Assembly: GCF_017311415.1 (NCBI RefSeq)
Contig: NZ_JAEKIS010000007.1
Span: 212,622-276,621 of the forward strand
Length of the DNA: 64,000 nt
Reading direction: 5' to 3'
From: Salipiger abyssi
GTDB lineage: Bacteria > Pseudomonadota > Alphaproteobacteria > Rhodobacterales > Rhodobacteraceae
Shown piece by piece: positions 58,864 through 64,000 of this stretch; position 1 is the stretch's first letter, and each line of letters opens with the position of its first letter. The translations under genes and the position numbers were made by a program. The notes under the pieces were generated by a model. That model saw only the letters and a program-made list of their open reading frames with translations. It did not search any database and was not told where the DNA came from.

Positions 58864-59643
58864 ATGCTTCTGGCCATTGATTGCGGCAATACCAACACCG
58901 TCTTTTCGATCTGGGACGGCACGAAGTTCCTCGCCACCTGGCGCACCTCGACGGAGCATCAGCGCACGGCAGACCAGTATTACGTCTGGCTTTCGACGCT
59001 GATGAATATCCACAAGATCGAGGCCGATATCACCGAGATGATCATTTCCTCGACGGTGCCGCGCGTGGTGTTCAACCTGCGGGTTCTGGCGGATCGTTAT
59101 TTCAACACGCGGCCCTATGTGGTGGGCAAGCCCGACTGCCGGCTGCCGGTGGCGGTGCGGGTCGATGCGGGCACCGCCGTGGGGCCGGACCGGCTGGTCA
59201 ATACCGTGGCCGGCTACGACCTCTATGGCGGCGACCTGATCGTGGTCGATTTCGGCACCGCCACCACCTTCGACGTGGTGGCGAGCGACGGCGCCTATGT
59301 GGGCGGCGTGATCGCGCCGGGGGTGAACCTCAGCCTGGAGGCGCTGCACCAGGCCGCCGCTGCGCTGCCGCATGTGGACATCACCAAGCCGCAGCGCGTG
59401 GTCGGCACCAACACCGTCGCCTGTATGCAATCGGGCGTGTTCTGGGGCTATGTCGGCCTCGTGAGAGAAATTTGCGACCGCATCAAGGGCGAGCGAGACC
59501 GCCCGATGAAGGTCATATCGACAGGCGGGCTGGCGCCGCTCTTCCAGCAATCCGAGGACCTGTTCGACGAATGGGTCGATGAACTGACCATGCACGGTCT
59601 GACAGTCATACATGACTATAATAAAAGACAGGAAACATCATGA
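58864..59643 (+). CDS. coaX: Type III pantothenate kinase
   Basis: A 259-residue ASKHA-fold kinase, first step of CoA synthesis. Motifs: MLLAIDCGNTNTVFSIWDG (phosphate-1), the pantothenate/Asp motif VGPDRLVNTVAGYDLYGGD, DFGTATTFDVVASDG and ISTGGLAPLF. The set belongs to CoaX, not the unrelated CoaA. GAGGGGGCGGCC precedes ATG. Its stop overlaps the rnj start (ATGA). Confidence 0.95.
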   Translation: MLLAIDCGNTNTVFSIWDGTKFLATWRTSTEHQRTADQYYVWLSTLMNIHKIEADITEMIISSTVPRVVFNLRVLADRYFNTRPYVVGKPDCRLPVAVRVDAGTAVGPDRLVNTVAGYDLYGGDLIVVDFGTATTFDVVASDGAYVGGVIAPGVNLSLEALHQAAAALPHVDITKPQRVVGTNTVACMQSGVFWGYVGLVREICDRIKGERDRPMKVISTGGLAPLFQQSEDLFDEWVDELTMHGLTVIHDYNKRQETS

Positions 59644-61307
59644 GTAACGAGCGGATCATCTATCTGCCCCTGGGCGGCGCCGGCGAGATCGGCATGAACT
59701 GCTATGTCTACGGCTATGGCAAGCCGGGCGAGGAACGGCTGATCGTGGTCGATCTGGGCGTCGCCTTCCCGGACATGGATACCACGCCGGGGGTCGACAT
59801 CATCTTTGCCGATATCGCCTGGCTGGTGGAGAACCGCGCGCGCATCGAGGCGGTGTTCATCACCCATGCGCATGAGGACCATGTGGGCGCGGTGGGCCAT
59901 TGCTTTGAACGGCTGGGGGCGCCGATCTATGCCCGCGCCTTCACCGCCAATATCGCGCGCGGCAAGCTGGCGGAATACGGGCTCTCCGAGGACACCGTGC
60001 GCACCGCGTCGAAATGGCCCGAGACGATCAAGGCCGGCCCCTTCACCGTCGGCTTCCTGCCGATCTCGCATTCGATCCCCGAAAGCTCCGGGCTGGTGAT
60101 CGACACGCCGCAGGGGCGGCTGATCCATACCGGCGATTTCAAGCTCGACGCGCAGCCGCTGGTGGGCGAGGCCTTTGACCCGGATCTCTGGGCCGAGGTT
60201 TCGGCGCCCGGCGTGCGGGCGCTGATCTGCGATTCCACCAATGTGTTCTCGCCCAACCCGGGGCGCTCGGAGGTCGAGGTCGGACCGGAGATCGAGAAAC
60301 TGGTTGCCGGCGCGCCGCAGCTGGTGGTGGCGACGACCTTTGCCTCCAACGTGGCGCGGGTGAAGACGCTGGCCGATGCCGGCTCCAAGGCCGGGCGCTC
60401 GATCTGCCTTTTGGGCCGGGCGATGCGGCGGATGATCGAGGCGGCGATCGAGACCGGCGTGCTGACCGGCTTCCCCAGCGTGGTCAGCGTCGAGGATGCC
60501 GCCGCGATCCCGCGCGAGAATCTCATGCTGATCGTCACCGGCAGCCAGGGCGAGCGCCGGGCGGCCAGCGCGCAGCTCTCGCGCGGCAAGTATAACGGCA
60601 TGGAGCTGAAGGAGGGCGATCTGTTCCTGTTCTCCTCCAAGACCATTCCGGGCAACGAAAAGGACGTGATCCGCATCATCAACAATTTCTCCGAGCGCGG
60701 CGTCGATGTGGTCGATGACAGCTCGGGAAAATACCACGTTTCGGGCCATGCCAACGGGCCGGATCTGGCGCGTCTGCACGAGATCGTGCAACCGCAGATC
60801 GTGGTGCCCATGCATGGCGAGCACCGGCATCTGCGCGAGCATGTGAAGCTGGCCAAATCAAAGGGGCGCGCGGGCGTGCTGGCGGTCAATGGCATGATGA
60901 TCGACCTGTCCGGCAACGAGCCCACCGTGGCGCAGTGGATCGACGCCGGACGCACCTATCTCGACGGCTCGGTGCAGATCGGCGCCATGGACGGCATCGT
61001 GCGCGACCGTATCCGCATGGCGCTCAACGGCCATGTGGTGGTGACGGTGATCCTCGACGAGGATGACGAGCCGCTGGGCGAGCCGTGGTGCGAGCTCAAG
61101 GGCCTGCCGGAGACCGGGCGCAGCCACGCGCCGCTGGTCGAGGTGCTGGAGGAGGATCTGGCGCAGTTCCTCGGTCGCGCCGGCGACAAGACGCTCACCG
61201 ATGACGACAAGATCGAGGAAGGCATGCGCCGCATCGTGCGCAACACCGCGCAGAACGAGATCGGCAAGAAGCCCGAGGTCACCGTTGTGGTCAGCCGCCT
61301 GAGCTGA
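59640..61307 (+). CDS. rnj: Ribonuclease J
   Basis: A 555-residue metallo-beta-lactamase/beta-CASP nuclease. Zinc ligands: THAHEDHVGAVGH, and HTGDFKLD. CASP motifs include DSTNVFSPNPGRSE, TGSQGERRA and SGHANGPDL...PMHGEHRHLREH. It acts in mRNA turnover and rRNA maturation as endo- and 5'-exonuclease, replacing functions done otherwise by RNase E partners. birA-coaX-rnj is a common alphaproteobacterial order after nuo genes. Confidence 0.95.
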   Translation: MSNERIIYLPLGGAGEIGMNCYVYGYGKPGEERLIVVDLGVAFPDMDTTPGVDIIFADIAWLVENRARIEAVFITHAHEDHVGAVGHCFERLGAPIYARAFTANIARGKLAEYGLSEDTVRTASKWPETIKAGPFTVGFLPISHSIPESSGLVIDTPQGRLIHTGDFKLDAQPLVGEAFDPDLWAEVSAPGVRALICDSTNVFSPNPGRSEVEVGPEIEKLVAGAPQLVVATTFASNVARVKTLADAGSKAGRSICLLGRAMRRMIEAAIETGVLTGFPSVVSVEDAAAIPRENLMLIVTGSQGERRAASAQLSRGKYNGMELKEGDLFLFSSKTIPGNEKDVIRIINNFSERGVDVVDDSSGKYHVSGHANGPDLARLHEIVQPQIVVPMHGEHRHLREHVKLAKSKGRAGVLAVNGMMIDLSGNEPTVAQWIDAGRTYLDGSVQIGAMDGIVRDRIRMALNGHVVVTVILDEDDEPLGEPWCELKGLPETGRSHAPLVEVLEEDLAQFLGRAGDKTLTDDDKIEEGMRRIVRNTAQNEIGKKPEVTVVVSRLS

Positions 61308-61319
61308 GGCGGCGGGCGC

Positions 61320-61336
61320 GCGGGGCGATGCCCCGC
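61320..61336 (+). terminator. Hairpin after rnj
   Basis: GCGGGGC-GAT-GCCCCGC is a perfect 7-bp stem 13 bases after the rnj stop. No T-run follows, so termination may be Rho-dependent or use the second hairpin at 61347. Confidence 0.45.
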
Positions 61337-61341
61337 AGGAT

Positions 61342-61366
61342 CGTAGGGTGGGCAATACTGCCCACC
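61342..61366. repeat. GTAGGGTGGGCA/TGCCCACC dispersed repeat
   Basis: GGTGGGCA-ATAC-TGCCCACC (61347-61366) is a perfect 8-bp hairpin preceded by CGTAG. The GTAGGGTGGGCA...TGCCCACC form is a well-known scattered intergenic element in many proteobacteria. It lies in the 179-base gap between rnj and the kinase gene. Confidence 0.65.
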
Positions 61367-61486
61367 GCCCCCAGACTTCGGGAGCGGCGTCTCGGCGCAC
61401 GTCGTCGGCACTCTCTGGACCCGCCCGTCCCAAGCTCCTAATCTTTGCCGGCAACTCCGCTCGATGCCACCTCCCACGGAGCTCCG

Positions 61487-63274
61487 GTGCCGCTTTTCCT
61501 CCGTTCCTTCCTTTGCGCCGGCCTGACGCTGTTCCTCTTCATCGCCGCACCCTCCACCGCCGAGGAGGCGCGTGCGCTGAAGATCGGGGTGCTCGACTTC
61601 ATGGGCGAGGATGCGGCGCTGACCCGCTGGGCCGCCACCGGCGACGCGCTCAACGCGGCGCTGCCCGATCATCGCTTCGAGCTGGTGGCCCTCGACATCC
61701 CGGCGCTGGAGCGCGCGCTGGAGGCGGGCGCGCTGGATTTCGTCATCACCAATCCCGGCCACTACGCCGCGCTGGAATATCGTTTTCACATTAGCCGCAT
61801 TGCCACCGCAGATGACGGGGATCCGGTTGCTTCGACCCTGGTGGCCAAGGCCTCGCTGGAGGGTCTCGGCGCGCTGGCCGGCAAACGGCTTGCGGTGGTC
61901 TCGCCCGAGGCCTTCGGCGGCTTCCAGGTGATCTGGGACGAGATGGTGTCGGCAGATACCGGCCTGCCGGGACGGGTGGAGCTGGTGGTCACCGGCTTTC
62001 CCATGCAGCGCGCCGCCGATGCGGTGCTGGCCGGCGAGGCCGACGCTGCCGTGCTGCGCGGCTGCCTGCTGGAAACCCTGCGCAGCGCTGATCCCGCGCG
62101 CTACGGCCCGCTGCACGCGGTGGCTACCAGGCCCGCCGCCGAGACTGACTGTGCAGTCTCCAGCGCTGTCTATCCCGGCTGGCCCTTCGCCAAGACGCCA
62201 GCGACCTCTCCTGCGCTCGCCAAACAGGTTGCCGTGGCGCTGCTCAGTATGCAGGAGGGTACCCTCTGGACCGTGCCGCTCGATTACCAGCCGGTGCACG
62301 ATCTGCTGCGCCGGCTGCGCCTCGGCCCCTATGCACGTACCGGCCCGGTGAGCCTTTCGGATTTCATCGCCGATTACCGCGACTGGCTGATCGCGCTCGC
62401 CATCGCGCTGGCCTTCTGGGCGCTCTATTCCGTGCGCATCGAAACGCTGGTGCGCCGCCGTACCAGGGCGCTCGACGCCGCCAATGCTGGGCTGAAACGC
62501 GAGATGGCCGAGCGCCGCCGCGCCGAAGAGGCTGACCGGCGGCACCGGCGCGAGCTGGAACATGTGGCCCGCCTGTCGATCCTCGGCGAAATGGCGTCCT
62601 CCATCGCGCATGAGCTGAACCAGCCGCTCTCGGCGATCTCCAACTACGCGCAGGGTCTGCGGATGCGGCTGCAAACCGGCAATGGCGCACCGGAAGAGCT
62701 CGGCCGCGCTGCGGGCGAGATCGCCGGGCAGGCGGACCGCGCGGCGCTGGTGATCAAGCGCATCCGCGCCTTCGTGCGCAAGCGCGAGGGTACGCGCGCG
62801 CCGGTCTCCCTCGCAACGCTCCTGCGCGAGACCGAGGCGCTCTATGAGGGCGTGCTGCGCCGCGCGGGCGTGGCTGCGGAGATGCAGGTGGAGAAGGATC
62901 TGCCGGAGGTCATGGCCGACCGGGTGCAGCTCCAGCAGGTGCTGCTGAACCTCGTGCAGAACGCGGTGGATGCCATGGATGACACGGTGCCGGCCGAGCG
63001 CCGGATCACCCTGCGCTGCGCATGCCACAGAGACCCCGCGCGGGGGCCGGGGATCTGCCTTTCGGTGCGCGACCGGGGCTGCGGGCTGGGGCCGGAGGCG
63101 CTGGACCGCTTCGCCGAAGCCTTCTACACCACCAAGCCGGAGGGCATCGGTCTGGGGCTGGCGCTCAGCCGCTCCATCGTCGAGGCGCATGGCGGCTGGA
63201 TGCGCGCCGAGACGCCGGAGCAGGGCGACGGTTTGCGCGTGCTGGTCTGGCTGCCGGAAAGGGACGAGGCATGA
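61487..63274 (+). CDS. Sensor kinase with PhnD-like periplasmic domain (TtrS-like)
   Basis: A 595-residue hybrid of a solute-receptor domain and a kinase. Signal/first helix is residues 1-25. A PhnD-like periplasmic binding domain spans about 30-290 (KIGVLDFMGEDAALTRW, FVITNPGHYAALEYRF, VVSPEAFGGFQVIWDEM). A membrane helix lies near 305-325, then a coiled coil, HisKA with H-box SSIAHELNQPLSAISNYAQG, and HATPase_c (NLVQNAVDAMDD, GLGLALSRSIVEAHGG). The arrangement matches TtrS and related sensors of sulfur oxyanions or organic acids. GTG 61487 has GGAG 5 bases upstream. Start overlaps none; its end overlaps the regulator by ATGA. Confidence 0.9.
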   Translation: MPLFLRSFLCAGLTLFLFIAAPSTAEEARALKIGVLDFMGEDAALTRWAATGDALNAALPDHRFELVALDIPALERALEAGALDFVITNPGHYAALEYRFHISRIATADDGDPVASTLVAKASLEGLGALAGKRLAVVSPEAFGGFQVIWDEMVSADTGLPGRVELVVTGFPMQRAADAVLAGEADAAVLRGCLLETLRSADPARYGPLHAVATRPAAETDCAVSSAVYPGWPFAKTPATSPALAKQVAVALLSMQEGTLWTVPLDYQPVHDLLRRLRLGPYARTGPVSLSDFIADYRDWLIALAIALAFWALYSVRIETLVRRRTRALDAANAGLKREMAERRRAEEADRRHRRELEHVARLSILGEMASSIAHELNQPLSAISNYAQGLRMRLQTGNGAPEELGRAAGEIAGQADRAALVIKRIRAFVRKREGTRAPVSLATLLRETEALYEGVLRRAGVAAEMQVEKDLPEVMADRVQLQQVLLNLVQNAVDAMDDTVPAERRITLRCACHRDPARGPGICLSVRDRGCGLGPEALDRFAEAFYTTKPEGIGLGLALSRSIVEAHGGWMRAETPEQGDGLRVLVWLPERDEA

Positions 63275-63882
63275 GCGACGCGGTGATCCATATCGTCGAC
63301 GACGACCGCGCGGCGCGCGAGGGGCTGGGTTTCCTGCTCTCCTCGCTGGGGCTGAGCGTCGCCGATCACGGCTCGGCGGCGGATCTGCTGGGTCGGCTCG
63401 ATGACAGTGTGCCGGGGGTGATCCTCGCGGATGTGCGCATGCCGGGCATGACCGGGCTGGAGCTGCTGGACGAGTTGCAGCGCCGGGGCTGCCCGATGCC
63501 GGTCATCATGATCACCGGGCACGGGGATGTGCCCATGGCGGTGCGGGCGATGCGCGCGGGGGCGATGGATTTCTTCGAGAAACCGGTCAACGGCATGGCG
63601 CTGGTCGAGCGCCTCAACGAGGCGCTGCGTCTGGCGCGCGAGCGCCAGGCTGCGGCGCGGGCGCGGGCGGGGGTGCTGGCCAAGGTCGCCAGCCTGACCG
63701 CCCGCGAGGCCGAGGTCGCCCGCGCGGTGATGGCGGGATTGCAGAACAAGCAGATCGCCTTTGAGCTGGGGATCAGCCTGAAGACGGTGGAGATCCACCG
63801 TCACAATGCCATGGACAAGCTCGGCGCGGGCAGCGCGGCGGAGCTGGTCCGGCTGCTGGTCGCGGCGGGGTGGGGGGAGTAG
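63271..63882 (+). CDS. FixJ/TtrR-type response regulator
   Basis: A 203-residue response regulator. Receiver domain with Asp10-Asp12 cluster, phospho-Asp54 (VILADVRMPGMTG) and conserved Lys (FFEKPVNG). A LuxR-type HTH follows (about 138-200, LTAREAEVARAVMAGLQNKQ, VEIHRHNAMDKLGAGS). Co-translated with the kinase (ATGA). The operon it controls should lie next, but an insertion sequence appears to start just after its stop, so its usual target may have been separated or lost. Confidence 0.93.
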   Translation: MSDAVIHIVDDDRAAREGLGFLLSSLGLSVADHGSAADLLGRLDDSVPGVILADVRMPGMTGLELLDELQRRGCPMPVIMITGHGDVPMAVRAMRAGAMDFFEKPVNGMALVERLNEALRLARERQAAARARAGVLAKVASLTAREAEVARAVMAGLQNKQIAFELGISLKTVEIHRHNAMDKLGAGSAAELVRLLVAAGWGE

Positions 63883-63883
63883 G

Positions 63884-64000
63884 GCGTATTCCGTTGAAAA
63901 ACTCGTGCTTGATCGCGGTGCCTCTGGCTGATTCAATTCCCTCACTGGGTGGGAGGATCGGCAATGATGGGACCGCGGCAGGAGGCGCAGCCGGCGCTGT
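63884..64000 (+). mobile_element. Probable left end of an insertion sequence (IS1182/IS5-like)
   Basis: Just after the regulator stop comes GGCGTATTCCGTTGAAAAAC, which resembles the terminal repeat of IS1182-type elements. A short leader and the first codons of a transposase-like frame follow at 63964. The right end is outside the window, so the terminal repeat and target duplication cannot be checked. Confidence 0.5.
63964..64000 (+). CDS. Transposase N-terminus (partial, cut by window end)
   Basis: Only 12 codons are visible: MMGPRQEAQPAL. GGGAGGATC precedes it as ribosome site. The opening resembles IS1182-family transposases, which start with a short Met-Met-Gly-x-Arg run and continue LFYEF; the continuation is outside the window. 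Recognition rests on these few residues and the upstream end-like sequence, so confidence is moderate. Confidence 0.5.
   Translation, partial: MMGPRQEAQPAL

Overview
The window is a stretch of a GC-rich alphaproteobacterial chromosome. The closest fit is a marine Rhodobacteraceae (Roseobacter group; the genus cannot be fixed from sequence alone). Four things point there: a 14-gene nuo operon threaded with the small accessory genes typical of Rhodobacterales, a NuoE with a long C-terminal extension, a DksA that keeps one zinc-finger cysteine, and Roseobacter-type dispersed palindromes. Genes are dense, many overlap by ATGA or GTGA, and GTG/TTG starts recur. No rRNA, tRNA or CRISPR array was seen.

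Layout. 1-5.2 kb: a glyoxalase-fold protein, three unrelated regulators (GAF-Fis, LysR, XRE) and small hypotheticals. 5.3-7.9 kb (minus): ilvBN, preceded by a promoter, a 15-residue leader peptide (MERLVLIVGKWRMGR) and a terminator, which together form a branched-chain amino-acid attenuator. 8.4-15.3 kb: a NarL-type two-component system divergent from a three-gene TRAP transporter whose large permease is nearly twice the usual size. 15.5-21 kb: edd with a LacI-type operator inside its promoter, an RlmI-like methyltransferase, a PIN-domain protein and a pyruvate-kinase-like protein. 21-26.8 kb: an orphan ABC ATPase, a MoxR ATPase, dksA, an FAD monooxygenase, creA and a pyridoxamine-oxidase-like protein.

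26.9-37.5 kb: a leucine/isovalerate catabolic (liu) cluster (ivd, acyl-CoA synthetase, mccB, mccA, HMG-CoA lyase, methylglutaconyl-CoA hydratase) with ASCH, GST and membrane-protein genes embedded and a palindromic operator at the ivd promoter. An ompW with a perfect FNR box lies on the opposite strand inside it. 37.6-58 kb: nuoA-N in order from a good sigma-70 promoter to an intrinsic terminator. It is interrupted by about a dozen non-nuo genes: a duplicated helix-hairpin-helix domain, a tandem DUF3291 pair, two DUF5333-type proteins, several lipoproteins and a 33-residue membrane peptide. 58-61.3 kb: birA, coaX and RNase J. 61.5-63.9 kb: a PhnD-domain (TtrS-like) sensor kinase with a FixJ-type regulator. 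The last ~110 bases look like the left end of an insertion sequence running out of the window.

The window is mainly core metabolism. The best leads are regulatory (ilv attenuator, FNR-ompW box, LacI site at edd, TetR-like site at ivd), the paired palindromes in the ilv and nuo operons, and the accessory genes of the nuo operon.
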